Counted from the stretch's first letter, positions 17,062 to 27,019 are shown. The stretch: 64,000 nt of DNA from Shimazuella alba (GCF_009831235.1 NZ_WUUL01000002.1:1-64000), one strand, 5' to 3'. Numbers and translations: made by a program. Notes: a model not told the origin generated them from the sequence alone.

Positions 17062-19194
17062 TTAGTTTACCATACTCAGACTTACTCGATCACGATCTTT
17101 ATCTACCGAAAGAACCCACACATCCACAATATCCCCTACTGTGACTACATCCATTGGGTTTCGAACGTACTGTCTACTCAGTTTGGATATATGAACTAGT
17201 GCATCATTTTTTAACCCAATATCAACAAAAGCTCCGAATGCAACCACATTGCGAATCGTTCCTTTTAGATGCATGCCCGTCTCTAAATCATCTGACTTTA
17301 AAACATCCGAACGCAGGATTGGACTAGGTAAAGACTCCCTTGGATCTCTTCCTGGTCGCAGCAAAGAATCAATAATATCTCTCATGGTTGGTACTCCGCT
17401 ATTTAATTCTGCTGCAACTTTTACGATATCTACTTTTTTTAACTTTTCTTTTGCTTCTTCCAAACCTAAATCATATGCGGAGATATCAAGTTTTTCGAGA
17501 AGTTGTGTTGCTATTTGATAAGACTCTGGATGAATAGGTGTCTTATCTAGTGGATTATCTCCTTCACGAATTCGTAGAAAACCAATACATTGTTCAAATG
17601 TTTTTGCTCCTAGTTTTGGAACTTTTTTTAATTGCTCTCGATTTGTATATTTTCCTATCTTCTCGCGTTCTGCCACTATGTTTTTCGCTACTGTCTTACT
17701 CACCCCTGATATATATTGCAACAGAGAGGGTGAAGCAGTATTTACATCAACCCCAACATAGTTAACGGATGATTCTACAACTTGCGTCAGTGACTCTGAT
17801 AATTTCTTTTGGTTCACATCATGCTGATACTGCCCTACTCCAACTGATTTGGGATCAATTTTGACTAATTCCGCTAGTGGGTCTTGTAATCTACGAGCAA
17901 TGGATACAGCACTTCTTCTTGCTGCATCTAAATCTGGGAACTCTTCTTTCGCTAGTGGGGAAGCAGAATACACACTTGCTCCGGCTTCATTTACAATCAC
18001 GTAAAACAGTTCTTTATTTGCTTCTTGAATGACTTCCGCAATAAAATCTTCTGTTTCTCGTGAGGCTGTACCATTACCAATTGCAATCAAGCTGATCGGG
18101 TATTTTTTTAATAAAGCATGAACTTTTTCTTTTGCCTCTTCCGTACGTTCATTTGGCTTAGTTGGATAAATAACATCAATGTCAAGCAACTTGCCAGTAT
18201 CATCTACAACTGCAAGCTTACACCCTGTACGATAAGCAGGATCGACACCTAACACGACTTTTCCGGCAATTGGAGATTGAAGGAGCAGATGTCGTAAATT
18301 TTCTTTAAAGATGTCAATTGCTTTTTCTTCTGCATCTACCAACATTTTCGCATGAATCTCTCGATCGATGGATGGTGCAATCAGACGCTTATAACTATCT
18401 TGCATGATGGAAGCAGTGTATGTATTTTCATGAGGAAACCATTTACGAAGCAGGGAGAACACTTCATCTTCCTGTACATTAATTTTCAACTTTAGTATTC
18501 CTTCTCTTTCAGCACGGCGAACTGCTAGAACGCGATGAGATGGCATGGTGCGTATAGGTTCTTGATAGTCATAATACATTTCATAAACAGATGTTTCATC
18601 AGCGTCAACTGCTTTTGCTTCCAAAACACCTTGATTCCATGTATAGGTACGCACCCATTTTCTCGTATCAGCATCTTCAGACAGCTCTTCTGCTAAGATA
18701 TCCAACGCACCTTTGATGGCTTCCTCTGTAGACTTAACGTTTTTCTCCTCCAAAACATACGGGGCAGCTAATTGCTCTTTATCTGTGGTCTCCTTGGATT
18801 CCAATATCATTTTTGCCAACGGCTCTAAGCCTTTTTCCCTAGCCATGCTTGCTCTTGTTTTCCGTTTGGGGCGAAATGGTAAGTATAAGTCTTCTAATTC
18901 TTGTAGTTTTTTTGCCTTTAACAACTTTTCATGTAATTCATCTGTAAGTTTACCATGTTCATCAATTAAACGAATAATTTCATCTCTTCGTGTATAGAGT
19001 CCAGCAATATAGCGATATCTTTCTTCAATCTGACGAAGCTGCTCTTCATCCAGTTCTCCTGTCATCTCTTTTCGATATCGAGCAATAAAAGGTATCGTAT
19101 TTCCAGCTTCTATTAATTCCATTGTTACTTTTACTTGTTCTACTCGAAATGATAATTCACGAGCAACTTGCTCCACTAATTCCATAACTTCCAT
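17062..19194 (-). CDS. tex: Tex/YqgF-type RNA-binding protein, 710 aa
   Basis: Cytoplasmic nucleic-acid-binding protein related to eukaryotic Spt6. N-terminal helical Tex domain, RNase-H-fold YqgF domain around VVLGVDPAYRTGCKLAVVDD (about 318-337), helix-hairpin-helix repeats (NTASPSLLQYISGVSKTVAK) and a C-terminal S1 domain (GTIRNVVAFGAFVDIGLKND). ATG 19194 follows AGGTGG. It corresponds to B. subtilis ydcI, downstream of sigB. Confidence 0.96.
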   Translation of the reverse strand: MEVMELVEQVARELSFRVEQVKVTMELIEAGNTIPFIARYRKEMTGELDEEQLRQIEERYRYIAGLYTRRDEIIRLIDEHGKLTDELHEKLLKAKKLQELEDLYLPFRPKRKTRASMAREKGLEPLAKMILESKETTDKEQLAAPYVLEEKNVKSTEEAIKGALDILAEELSEDADTRKWVRTYTWNQGVLEAKAVDADETSVYEMYYDYQEPIRTMPSHRVLAVRRAEREGILKLKINVQEDEVFSLLRKWFPHENTYTASIMQDSYKRLIAPSIDREIHAKMLVDAEEKAIDIFKENLRHLLLQSPIAGKVVLGVDPAYRTGCKLAVVDDTGKLLDIDVIYPTKPNERTEEAKEKVHALLKKYPISLIAIGNGTASRETEDFIAEVIQEANKELFYVIVNEAGASVYSASPLAKEEFPDLDAARRSAVSIARRLQDPLAELVKIDPKSVGVGQYQHDVNQKKLSESLTQVVESSVNYVGVDVNTASPSLLQYISGVSKTVAKNIVAEREKIGKYTNREQLKKVPKLGAKTFEQCIGFLRIREGDNPLDKTPIHPESYQIATQLLEKLDISAYDLGLEEAKEKLKKVDIVKVAAELNSGVPTMRDIIDSLLRPGRDPRESLPSPILRSDVLKSDDLETGMHLKGTIRNVVAFGAFVDIGLKNDALVHISKLSRQYVRNPMDVVTVGDIVDVWVLSVDKDRDRVSLSMVN

Positions 19195-19271
19195 CTTCGC
19201 ACCACCTAAACTTGTGTTCGCTATCTATTTTGGCACACTTGGTTATTCTCTGTAAAACGGCTAAATAAAAA

Positions 19272-19297
19272 ACTTGCCCACATTGTAATGAGCAAGC
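19272..19297 (-). terminator. Terminator after sigB
   Basis: On the minus strand CTTGC-N14-GCAAG followed by TTTTTTATTT, between sigB and tex. Confidence 0.6.
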
Positions 19298-19344
19298 TGT
19301 TTGTTCGCATACGGGCATGTTCGTAAATTATGTAAAGCAAACAT

Positions 19345-20130
19345 TTATATAATTTCCGACAAATTCATACGTATTGTTTGTCGAAGTTTTTTAAGAGCTC
19401 TGCGCTGAAGGCGTGATACATGCATTTGAGAAATTCCTAAACGCTCCCCGACTTGTTTTTGGCTCAAGTTCTCAAAGAAAATTAATTCCAGTATCTCTCG
19501 CTCACGAGTGCTCAGTACTTGAAAAATCTTCTCCAGTAACAATTGTTTATCGATTTTTTCAAACGCTTCATCTTCGGTCCCCACTAAATCAAACAATGTC
19601 AATGGATTTCCTTCTGAAGAGGATTCAATAGGTGAATCCATGGAAATCGCTTGATAACTTCTACCCATCTCCATTGTTTCTAAGATCTCCTCAGGTGTAA
19701 CTTCTAAATAGTCTGCTATTTCTGTGACTAGTGGGGAACGTTGTAAATTGATCGTGAGCTGCTCGACAGCTTTTTTTATGCGCGGCCCTAACTCTTTTAT
19801 TCTACGAGGAACATGCACACTCCAGGTCTTGTCTCGGATATGTCGCTTTACCTCCCCTACAATAGTAGGGACAGCAAAACTTTCAAAACTCCTACCTACC
19901 TCCGGATCATACCGATTGATAGCGGCTAGAAGACCAATCATTGCCACTTGTACAAGATCCTCATATAACTCCTGCCCACGTGAAAATTTGTATGCGACAG
20001 ATTCAACTAAATCGCGAAACTGGGTGACTAGCTGTTCCTGGGCTTCTCTATCTCCTTCCCGCCTATACCGATCGACGAGCTCAATAATTTGATCTTCATC
20101 AAGTCGGGTAGGATGCGGGCGACCCGGCAT
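19345..20130 (-). CDS. sigB: General-stress sigma factor SigB-type, 261 aa
   Basis: Sigma-70 family factor of the SigB/F/G group. Region 2 includes YEDLVQVAMIGLLAAINRYD, region 3 spans about 110-180, and the region 4 helix-turn-helix is SQKQVGERLGISQMHVSRLQ. Partner of the RsbW gene upstream, whose end overlaps this start by 32 bases. Gene order alr-mazE-mazF-rsbW-sigB-tex supports SigB rather than SigF. The adjacent rsbX and rsbV genes of Bacillus are missing. Confidence 0.93.
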   Translation of the reverse strand: MPGRPHPTRLDEDQIIELVDRYRREGDREAQEQLVTQFRDLVESVAYKFSRGQELYEDLVQVAMIGLLAAINRYDPEVGRSFESFAVPTIVGEVKRHIRDKTWSVHVPRRIKELGPRIKKAVEQLTINLQRSPLVTEIADYLEVTPEEILETMEMGRSYQAISMDSPIESSSEGNPLTLFDLVGTEDEAFEKIDKQLLLEKIFQVLSTREREILELIFFENLSQKQVGERLGISQMHVSRLQRRALKKLRQTIRMNLSEII

Positions 20131-20551
20131 GCTCCTTCACTCCATTCTCTTTTATAAATTTAGTAAGCTTAACCACTACCCCTCCTTCTTCTTGAACATC
20201 GACTTGATCCATCAGTGATTCTATTAGATAAAGACCCAAATCTTGCTCACGCAATGCTTTAATGGCTGGATTTTCCAAATCATCATCATATAAGCATTGA
20301 TCCATCACTTCTATCTCGAGGCGATTGGAAAAGATATTGCAACATACTTTGATGTCACCTTCTCCATCTGTATATTGTGCATCAACTGCATTGGTGCAAG
20401 CTTCAGATACTGCCAATTTTAAGTCCTCAATATCATCATAAGAAAAACCCATCCGATTGGCAATCCCAGAGACTGCTAAGCGAGCGATACCCACAAAATC
20501 AGTTTTGGCGGGAATGACTAAATTAACCAAATCTAGGGGTTGTTCCTTCAT
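20099..20551 (-). CDS. rsbW: Anti-sigma-B factor / serine kinase RsbW, 150 aa
   Basis: Binds SigB and holds it inactive; its kinase activity phosphorylates the antagonist RsbV. The GHKL ATPase motifs are visible: N box LKLAVSEACTNAVDAQY at about 45-61 and the DLGLYLIESLMD region at about 107-118. ATG 20551 follows AGGAGGATG. In Bacillus the gene follows rsbV; here mazF lies upstream and no RsbV-like frame is present in the window. Confidence 0.93.
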   Translation of the reverse strand: MKEQPLDLVNLVIPAKTDFVGIARLAVSGIANRMGFSYDDIEDLKLAVSEACTNAVDAQYTDGEGDIKVCCNIFSNRLEIEVMDQCLYDDDLENPAIKALREQDLGLYLIESLMDQVDVQEEGGVVVKLTKFIKENGVKEHAGSPASYPT

Positions 20552-20706
20552 TGCAATTCATCCTCCTGGGGGTTCAAATTCATAAATTTGCAATTTGTCC
20601 TCTTCATTTTTTCATACATCCTTCTTCACATGCTTATTATCTTGCCCAAACGAATAGCAAAAAACGTCATACAAATGTCAATATCATTGATGAATTCACA
20701 AGATCA

Positions 20707-20732
20707 TTTCCCCGTAAAGAAAAGTTGTAAAC
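20707..20732 (-). promoter_or_regulatory. Candidate SigB-type promoter upstream of rsbW
   Basis: On the minus strand GTTTAC-N14-GGGAAA resembles the SigB consensus GTTTAA-N12/14-GGGTAT. It lies between the mazF terminator and rsbW, which would allow autoregulation as in B. subtilis. Confidence 0.5.
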
Positions 20733-20740
20733 ATAAAAAA

Positions 20741-20763
20741 AGCGAGGAGCTATTTTCCCCGCC
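20741..20763 (-). terminator. Terminator after mazF
   Basis: Imperfect hairpin GCGGGG-aaaatag-CTCCTCGC followed by seven T on the minus strand. Confidence 0.6.
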
Positions 20764-20775
20764 AAAATCAACATT

Positions 20776-21126
20776 TTAAAAATCAATAAGTCCTAAACTT
20801 ATTTGAAGCGCATCATTTACCTTACTCATCATTTCATCATCAAGATGAGTAATTTTATCTGTTAACCTTTGTTTGTCAATCGTGCGAATCTGTTCCAGTA
20901 AGATGACCGAATCTCGATCAAAACCGTACGCTTTAGCGTTAATTTCCACATGGGTAGGCAACTTCGCCTTTTGAATCTGAGCAGTAATCGCGGCGACGAT
21001 CACCGTGGGGCTAAAACGATTACCTATATCGTTTTGAATAATCAAAACAGGCCGAACCCCACCTTGTTCGGATCCAACCACTGGGGAGAGGTCAGCAAAA
21101 TATACATCGCCACGCTTAACGATCAA
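20776..21126 (-). CDS. mazF: mRNA interferase MazF/EndoA toxin, 116 aa
   Basis: Sequence-specific endoribonuclease toxin of the PemK/MazF fold. Begins [23 protein letters not shown], with the conserved RPVLIIQND and [13 protein letters not shown] strands. Length is typical (116 aa in B. subtilis EndoA). ATG 21126 lies five bases after mazE. The location between alr and rsbW is the ancestral ndoA position. Confidence 0.97.
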   Translation of the reverse strand: MIVKRGDVYFADLSPVVGSEQGGVRPVLIIQNDIGNRFSPTVIVAAITAQIQKAKLPTHVEINAKAYGFDRDSVILLEQIRTIDKQRLTDKITHLDDEMMSKVNDALQISLGLIDF

Positions 21127-21131
21127 GATAC

Positions 21132-21404
21132 CTACACCCCGCTAACCAAACGATCCAAGGTACAATCAGCTTCCTCTTCTGCTTGAAAAGCTTCATGGGA
21201 TATCCCTAGATTAATTCGAGCCATTTCCATGTACCCTTTTTTCATCATTTCTCGAATGAAGCGTTTTTTTCTCTCACGGAGATATAACTTCATCGCTTGA
21301 CGAATAAACTCGCTTCGATTGGAGTTATCCTGTTCTACCAAACCATCTACTTCTTGTAGCAAATTTTTCGGTAGGCTGATCATGATTCTCTTGGTACTAG
21401 ACAA
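21132..21404 (-). CDS. mazE: Antitoxin MazE/EndoAI, about 90 aa
   Basis: Ribbon-helix-helix antitoxin that neutralises MazF and represses the pair. RHH domain [17 protein letters not shown] and [18 protein letters not shown]-terminal MazF-binding tail ending TLDRLVSGV, as in EndoAI. No ATG start exists. TTG 21404 follows GGGGGTG at eight bases and gives a family-like N-terminus. TTG 21425 would add seven residues. Confidence 0.9.
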   Translation of the reverse strand: MSSTKRIMISLPKNLLQEVDGLVEQDNSNRSEFIRQAMKLYLRERKKRFIREMMKKGYMEMARINLGISHEAFQAEEEADCTLDRLVSGV

Positions 21405-21631
21405 AGTATGTGCACCCCCAACCAATCTACACCGTTAGCGATATTAGCAAAATCTACATTTTTTCTTTTAAGTCCCTAGAACACCACATAATACTACCAT
21501 TATGTTGAATGGAACGCAAAAATATACGATAATGTTTACCGCAAACGAAAAACATTCCTATCAGGATATAAAAATAGGCCATAGTAATTCCTATTCGTGC
21601 TAAAAAAGAAAATTCCTTCTACCTTTTGGTT

Positions 21632-22795
21632 TCAATCATCATACAACAAGTTGCGTGTGCAGACCAATTTCCCCTTTTGATAATACAAACGGGGTAAACG
21701 AGAGCCAAGACGCGTGACGATTTCATAATGTATCGTGCCGGTCAAATCAGCAATCTCACAAGCTGTTATCATCTGGTCACCTTGTGAACCAATCAATACT
21801 ACCTCGTCCCCAACAGACAACGGCATAGCATCTGTAACATTCAACATCAATTGATCCATACAGACACGCCCAACAATCGGGACTCGAATATCACCTACAA
21901 TTGCCATCCCAATATTGGATAATTGCCGAGGAATGCCATCTGCATAACCAATTGGGATAGTAGCTATCCATTCATCCGATGTTGTCGTATATGTTTTCCC
22001 ATAACTAACACCGGAACCTCGTGGTAAACATTTTAGATTAGAAATAGTTGATTTGAGATTTAACGCATATTTCAGGTCAACATCTGCATTCGGAACATCT
22101 TTAAATCCATAGGTACTAATTCCGACACGTACTAAGTTACACTTTTTCAGACCTTTTCGCAATGCAGCCGAACTATTAGCAGCATGCCGGAGTGGAATGT
22201 ATATCCCTTCCTGCTCCAGTTGTTGCAATACATCTTCGAACTGTTCTACCTGCTGCTCATAGTAGGAGGAGTTCAGATCATCAGAAGTTGCAAAGTGCGT
22301 ATATATTCCTTCTAGTTCCACGCATTTCAAATTTCTAACCTGGTGAATAAAGGAAATAACCTCGTGAGGAGGGATTCCTAATCTACCCATACCTGTATCT
22401 ACTTTAAGATGAACTTTAGCTGTTTTCCCAACCTTCTTGGCAACCTCCGCTATCTGTGCAAGGTGCTCTCTATCAAAAACTGTAAAAGTAAGATCGAAAC
22501 TCATAGCTGTTTCTATGGCATGTGGAGGTGTGTATCCAAAAACAAGAATAGGAGCTCTTATCTGTGCTTCTCGCAACTGAATTCCTTCGTCTACAAATGC
22601 TACACCTAGATGGCTTGCACCTGCCGATAATGCAGCAAGAGACACTGTAACAGCTCCATGTCCATAGGCATCAGCTTTTACCGCAACAAGGATTTGGGTA
22701 TCCTTGGACAAAATTCGGCGAAACTGAGAAATGTTATGTTCAATGGCATCAAGATCTACTTCTATATAAGTGTCACGAAAAAAAGAATGACTCAT
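21632..22795 (-). CDS. alr: Alanine racemase, 387 aa
   Basis: PLP enzyme interconverting L- and D-alanine for peptidoglycan. The PLP-lysine motif is VAVKADAYGHG near residue 40, and the catalytic-Tyr region is IPIGYADGIPR in the C-terminal barrel-distal domain. ATG 22795 (MSHSFF) is chosen because GGGGTGAAC precedes it. The frame is open from ATG 22819, but there is no ribosome-binding site there. First of the conserved alr-mazE-mazF block. Confidence 0.96.
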   Translation of the reverse strand: MSHSFFRDTYIEVDLDAIEHNISQFRRILSKDTQILVAVKADAYGHGAVTVSLAALSAGASHLGVAFVDEGIQLREAQIRAPILVFGYTPPHAIETAMSFDLTFTVFDREHLAQIAEVAKKVGKTAKVHLKVDTGMGRLGIPPHEVISFIHQVRNLKCVELEGIYTHFATSDDLNSSYYEQQVEQFEDVLQQLEQEGIYIPLRHAANSSAALRKGLKKCNLVRVGISTYGFKDVPNADVDLKYALNLKSTISNLKCLPRGSGVSYGKTYTTTSDEWIATIPIGYADGIPRQLSNIGMAIVGDIRVPIVGRVCMDQLMLNVTDAMPLSVGDEVVLIGSQGDQMITACEIADLTGTIHYEIVTRLGSRLPRLYYQKGKLVCTRNLLYDD

Positions 22796-22878
22796 CAGGT
22801 TCACCCCAGTAATAGCCATAGAAAAATAATTAGCCTTAGTATAACAAAAATGGCTATACTGTGAAACTAAAACAACTA

Positions 22879-23880
22879 TTATTTTTCAGTTTGGTCATCT
22901 ACTGAATTAGCAATTTTTTTCATTTCTTCTAATGGAATATTTCCGATTAGTTCGAAATCCTTCCCATCTACTGTCCAGGATAAGTGTTGTTGAGTAGCAA
23001 ATTTCATCCATACTCCTGCGGCATCATGAAGATCTATGGGATCACCTTTCATGGATGTACTTACTTCTTTGCTTTTTACTAATCGCTGCGTCAGTGTAAA
23101 TGGTTGTTTGCCTGTAAAACGCATGATAACAATTGGACCTTGTGATCCTTGAATTGTTTCTTCATCCACTAAGCGACTTCCTTTTGGTAAATATCCAGGC
23201 GTGACTGCTGAAAGTGTCTGCTGAGAATCTGCCATTGTTTGTTTGGTATTCTCTGGTAATCCTCGCAGATTTCGTTCCATATCAAAAGCATCTTTGTCAA
23301 ACGATGTATTTAATTTAAAGCGATCATATTTGAGTTGAACCATCACTTGATTGTTTTCGTCTAGAATATTGACTCGTTTTGGCAAGTAGTCTTGATCCAA
23401 CCAAATTTGTTGTTTCACCCAAGTACGATGGTAATCGTTATTCGTTGCTACATCAAAGCGATAATCATTCTTCTCTGCACTAAACTGTCTCTTTGGATCT
23501 GTGATCACATTCTGCAATATGGATTGGTATAGATAGATCTGCCCACTATTTAGTGGCCAATCACTCTGAAATCGAAAGCTTTTTTTCAAGTGCGGAGTTA
23601 ACACATAGACTCCATTTTTGTTCTTTAATAAAATTTGTGTGATATGTTTCTTTGTGTTCGTGAGTGCAACTCGATACATATTAGGTTTTTGATACCATAC
23701 TTCAATATCAATAGTTTGTGGTTCCTGTCCATTGTTTATCGTCATGGTTCCATGACTTGTATAGGATTCCAAGTGTTCTGAGCGGTCCGTTAGATCAGAT
23801 ATGACATCTTTCGAATCTTTTGGACCGCAGGCAGTTACCAGCAAAAACAAACAAAGTGCACCAACCCATTTTACTCGCAA
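22879..23880 (-). CDS. ydcC: YdcC-like sporulation lipoprotein (LolA-fold), 333 aa
   Basis: Signal peptide with lipobox (LCLFLLVTAC-GPK) predicts a lipid-anchored extracytoplasmic protein. The body resembles LolA-type/DUF4367 outer-surface proteins: VWYQKPNMYRVALTN, then a C-terminal domain with PGYLPKGSRLVDEE. In Bacillus the ydcC gene sits between acpS and alr, as here, and is expressed in sporulation. The start is TTG 23880 behind AGGAGG. Confidence 0.88.
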   Translation of the reverse strand: MRVKWVGALCLFLLVTACGPKDSKDVISDLTDRSEHLESYTSHGTMTINNGQEPQTIDIEVWYQKPNMYRVALTNTKKHITQILLKNKNGVYVLTPHLKKSFRFQSDWPLNSGQIYLYQSILQNVITDPKRQFSAEKNDYRFDVATNNDYHRTWVKQQIWLDQDYLPKRVNILDENNQVMVQLKYDRFKLNTSFDKDAFDMERNLRGLPENTKQTMADSQQTLSAVTPGYLPKGSRLVDEETIQGSQGPIVIMRFTGKQPFTLTQRLVKSKEVSTSMKGDPIDLHDAAGVWMKFATQQHLSWTVDGKDFELIGNIPLEEMKKIANSVDDQTEK

Positions 23881-24102
23881 TGTTTTTTCCTCCTAACCAA
23901 TTTCCCGGGAAATTCTTGTCTATCGTCTAATTGGTACATGTTTATGCTTGTATAGGTAGATTAGAAGTATTTTTCTTTTTGTGATCTTTTGATTACTCTA
24001 TGAAATAAATTGTAGTTCTTTACTCCTTTTAGATTTGATAAATTTCGCATACTATTGAATTAGTAGGTGTATTTTTCCCAGAGAAACGTACAGGAGAAAA
24101 AA

Positions 24103-24384
24103 ATGGGGAAAAAGATTACGTATTGTGGTATTACACTGGAGAGTGTGGGTACACATTCCTATAGAGTGAGTGTGAACAAAGAAGTCTACCATGAAGGCAT
24201 GCTCGAGAAACCAATCGTTCTGTCTTCAAAAGTCAAAACTTCTAAGGGGATTCCTACCATTCACTTGGGCCAGGTGAGGATTGTGGTAAAAGAGACTCCA
24301 CATGTTCGAACCATGGAAATCTATGAGGAATTTAAGTTTATCGTATCGCATGAAATCGATCCACACGACCCGATTACAGCGTAA
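24103..24384 (+). CDS. Small protein of unknown function, 93 aa
   Basis: Not recognised. Begins MGKKITYCGITLESVGTH; mostly beta-type sequence, no membrane segment, basic middle (SSKVKTSKGIPTIHLGQV) and acidic end. ATG 24103 has AGGAGA seven bases before it; the frame opens 12 codons earlier without a site. It lies opposite in strand to acpS and ydcC, interrupting their usual adjacency. It shares a bidirectional terminator with acpS. Confidence 0.65.
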   Translation: MGKKITYCGITLESVGTHSYRVSVNKEVYHEGMLEKPIVLSSKVKTSKGIPTIHLGQVRIVVKETPHVRTMEIYEEFKFIVSHEIDPHDPITA

Positions 24385-24419
24385 AGACCATCTGCGTACA
24401 GACCAGTAATCACCTGCAA

Positions 24420-24468
24420 AAAGACGGCTTTTATCTGAGATCCGATGGAAACTCAAAAAAGCCGTCCT
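24420..24468. terminator. Bidirectional terminator between the 93-aa gene and acpS
   Basis: AGACGGCTTTT and AAAAAAGCCGTC pair across a 25-base loop, with A and T runs on the arms. Confidence 0.7.
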
Positions 24469-24492
24469 GCTTTTGAATGATGAAGAATAAGA

Positions 24493-24843
24493 CTACCTCT
24501 CTAGAACAACCATTGCTACAGCATAATGTTCACTGTGGGAAATAGACAAATGTACCATTGGTTTTCCATTGATATCTTTCCATATCACTTTTGGTGCTCC
24601 AAGTAAATCGTTCAAAATCGCTACATCTTGAAATGCAAAACTAGACCCGATCCCGGTGCCTAATGCCTTTGAAATCGCTTCTTTAGCAGCAAAACGTCCT
24701 GCAATGAATTCTTTTTTCCGCTTTTCTTTCATAGGAACCAAAGTGAGCTCTTCATCTGTCAAAATTTTATTCATCAGTCTATCCAATCCTACTTGCTCCA
24801 ATCTCGCTATTTCCACAATATCTGTCCCAATTCCAACTATCAC
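24493..24843 (-). CDS. acpS: Holo-[acyl-carrier-protein] synthase, 116 aa
   Basis: Transfers 4'-phosphopantetheine from CoA to acyl carrier protein. Signature GIGTDIVEIARLEQ at the N-terminus and GRFAAKEAISKALGTGIG at about 48-65. The start is GTG 24843, directly after the TAA of the ABC permease, with no separate ribosome-binding site, so translation is probably coupled. Confidence 0.96.
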   Translation of the reverse strand: MIVGIGTDIVEIARLEQVGLDRLMNKILTDEELTLVPMKEKRKKEFIAGRFAAKEAISKALGTGIGSSFAFQDVAILNDLLGAPKVIWKDINGKPMVHLSISHSEHYAVAMVVLER

Positions 24844-25944
24844 TTATTTCACATCCCAACGAAATGTCAAAGCTGCGACTGTAAATGCTAAAATTGTCCA
24901 TGCGAGTAAAATAAGCAATGGAACTTGCAAGGCAGCAAAGGTAGCACCATTGTTCATAATGCCACGTAATGCATCTGTGAGATGTCCGATCGGGATAGCT
25001 TGAACTACAATCTGCAAAAAATCAGGTAACTGTCGAATCGGAAAGAAAATTCCACCAATAAACATCATGGGAAAAGAGATCAAACCAGCAATTGGTGATG
25101 CACTTTCTGGTGTCTTTGCAAGACTTGCAACCGTAAACCCAATGGACATAAAAGTCAGCGTTCCAAGTAATACAAAGAATAGCAATGTTCCCCAACTGCC
25201 ATAAACATTTACCCCAAAAATGAAGGTTGCAATCAATATTACTACAACCGCTTGAACCAAGTTGATCAAAATACGCGCTGTCATTTGTCCAGCAATAAAG
25301 GTGGCACTAGATAATGGTGTTCCTTGCATTCTTCGTAAAATAGAACGTTCCCTCCAGGAAGCAATCTGCGCTGCGACTCCATTTAAGTTATTACTCATAA
25401 TAAGCAATGATAAAATACCAGGAACAAGAAAATCCATGTATTGTAACTGATGTGTAGAGATGCCTTTATTATCAATCAGTATTTTTGGTTGAAAATGTAC
25501 CAGCTGTTTATTGATTTGATCAACTGTACCACTTACAATTGCAGATGATAATTGACTCGTGGATAAATTGCCTTTGTCTTGATACACCGTTACTGTCGCT
25601 TTGGATTTCTGTTTATTTAATTTAGCTTCAAATCCTTTTGGTATGATGATTACCATCTGTAAATCATTTTGTTTTAATCTTGTGATGGCTGCTTTCTCTG
25701 ATAGCGCTACAGTTGTCACTCCAGGTGCTTTTGTTAAGGATTCGGATAACTTTTTAGACATAATAGAGTTATCATGATCGATAATACTGACTTGTATGGA
25801 AAACTGATTGCTATTACCACCTACCAGTGTGCCAAGTGCGATCATCATAAAGACCGGTAAAAGCAGAGACCAAATGAAGCTGTTTTTGTTCCTAGCAAAC
25901 AAGAGAAGCTGAGCTTTCACCAATTGAAAATACGCTTTTATCAT
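24844..25944 (-). CDS. ABC-2 type transporter permease, 366 aa
   Basis: Membrane subunit of an ABC exporter. N-terminal segment at about 24-42 (FIWSLLLPVFMMIALG), a large extracytoplasmic domain (45-165), then five segments from 170 on, including FPMMFIGGIFFPIRQLPD, typical of drug and lipid exporters of the ABC-2 family. ATG overlaps the ATPase stop (TAATG). The substrate is unknown. Confidence 0.92.
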   Translation of the reverse strand: MIKAYFQLVKAQLLLFARNKNSFIWSLLLPVFMMIALGTLVGGNSNQFSIQVSIIDHDNSIMSKKLSESLTKAPGVTTVALSEKAAITRLKQNDLQMVIIIPKGFEAKLNKQKSKATVTVYQDKGNLSTSQLSSAIVSGTVDQINKQLVHFQPKILIDNKGISTHQLQYMDFLVPGILSLLIMSNNLNGVAAQIASWRERSILRRMQGTPLSSATFIAGQMTARILINLVQAVVVILIATFIFGVNVYGSWGTLLFFVLLGTLTFMSIGFTVASLAKTPESASPIAGLISFPMMFIGGIFFPIRQLPDFLQIVVQAIPIGHLTDALRGIMNNGATFAALQVPLLILLAWTILAFTVAALTFRWDVK

Positions 25945-26852
25945 TAGCTCAACCTCTTTCCTGTTTGTTCTAAAAAAACATCTTCCAAAGTAGCTGTTCT
26001 TGTAGAAATTCCATTTAACGGTAAATGATATTTATCAGCTAAAGGGATAAGCTGTTGCAGTGTATCTGCTAATTGATCAGTATGTAATTGCACGAGGTCA
26101 TTTTCTAAACGTACTACCTTTTTCACGCCCGCGAGTGTTGAAAACTCACTATCATAACAATCATCCTTGGAAGGAAATTCGATTCTCGTATTGGTTCCTA
26201 ATTGACGAATAAGTTCCCTAGGTGTATCCAAAGCGAGAATTTTTCCACGATCCATGATTGCAATTCGATCACATAATACTTCTGCTTCTTCCATATAGTG
26301 AGTAGAAAGAAATATAGTTCGTCCTTCTTCCCTTAACTGCAAAACAATATCCCACAAACTGCGTCTAGCCGCTGGATCTAACCCTGTAGTTGGCTCGTCT
26401 AAAAAGATAACCTTTGGATCATGGACCACAGCTATCGCAATAGCCAAACGTTGTCGCTGACCTCCAGATAAATGTTTTACCCAGGTCTTTTCTTTCTCCT
26501 GCAAATCAAAAGAAACCAGTAATTCTTTTACAGGACGTGCTTTGGGATAAAAGCTAGCATACAGCTCGATACTTTCTTTTACCGTCAAATAATCAAACAA
26601 AGATGTGGACTGTAACTGCATTCCGATATGCTGCTTCAGCTTTTTCTTCTGTCTTTTTGCATCAACCCCTGCTACTACAATCTTTCCATCATCCGGATCT
26701 CGAAGACCTTCGATCATCTCCATTGTGGTTGTTTTTCCAGCACCATTTGGACCAAGCATTCCAAATATTTCTCGTTCTTTTACCTCAAAAGAGATATGGT
26801 CAACAACTGTCTGATTTCCATACCGCTTCATTAAATTTTCAACTTGTATCAT
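25944..26852 (-). CDS. ABC transporter ATP-binding protein, 302 aa
   Basis: Walker A GPNGAGKTTT (about 35-44), signature LSGGQRQRLAIA (about 133-144), Walker B VIFLDEPTTGLD (153-164), switch His in FLSTHYMEEAE. The C-terminal extension after residue 215 is of the drug/antibiotic-exporter type. Forms an exporter with the permease that follows; acpS is co-transcribed. Confidence 0.95.
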   Translation of the reverse strand: MIQVENLMKRYGNQTVVDHISFEVKEREIFGMLGPNGAGKTTTMEMIEGLRDPDDGKIVVAGVDAKRQKKKLKQHIGMQLQSTSLFDYLTVKESIELYASFYPKARPVKELLVSFDLQEKEKTWVKHLSGGQRQRLAIAIAVVHDPKVIFLDEPTTGLDPAARRSLWDIVLQLREEGRTIFLSTHYMEEAEVLCDRIAIMDRGKILALDTPRELIRQLGTNTRIEFPSKDDCYDSEFSTLAGVKKVVRLENDLVQLHTDQLADTLQQLIPLADKYHLPLNGISTRTATLEDVFLEQTGKRLS

Positions 26853-27019
26853 GTGTTACCTCCACTTTTCATTCCCCTTCCCATCATACCCATTACAAAA
26901 GGAAAAATGAAGCGAAGGACTAAGGGGTACATGTATGTGGCACGTTTGATTTGCTTCATGGTAAGATATGAGGGAAAAGTAACGAATTTTACATAGGTGA
27001 TAAAGAAGGAGTAATAATA

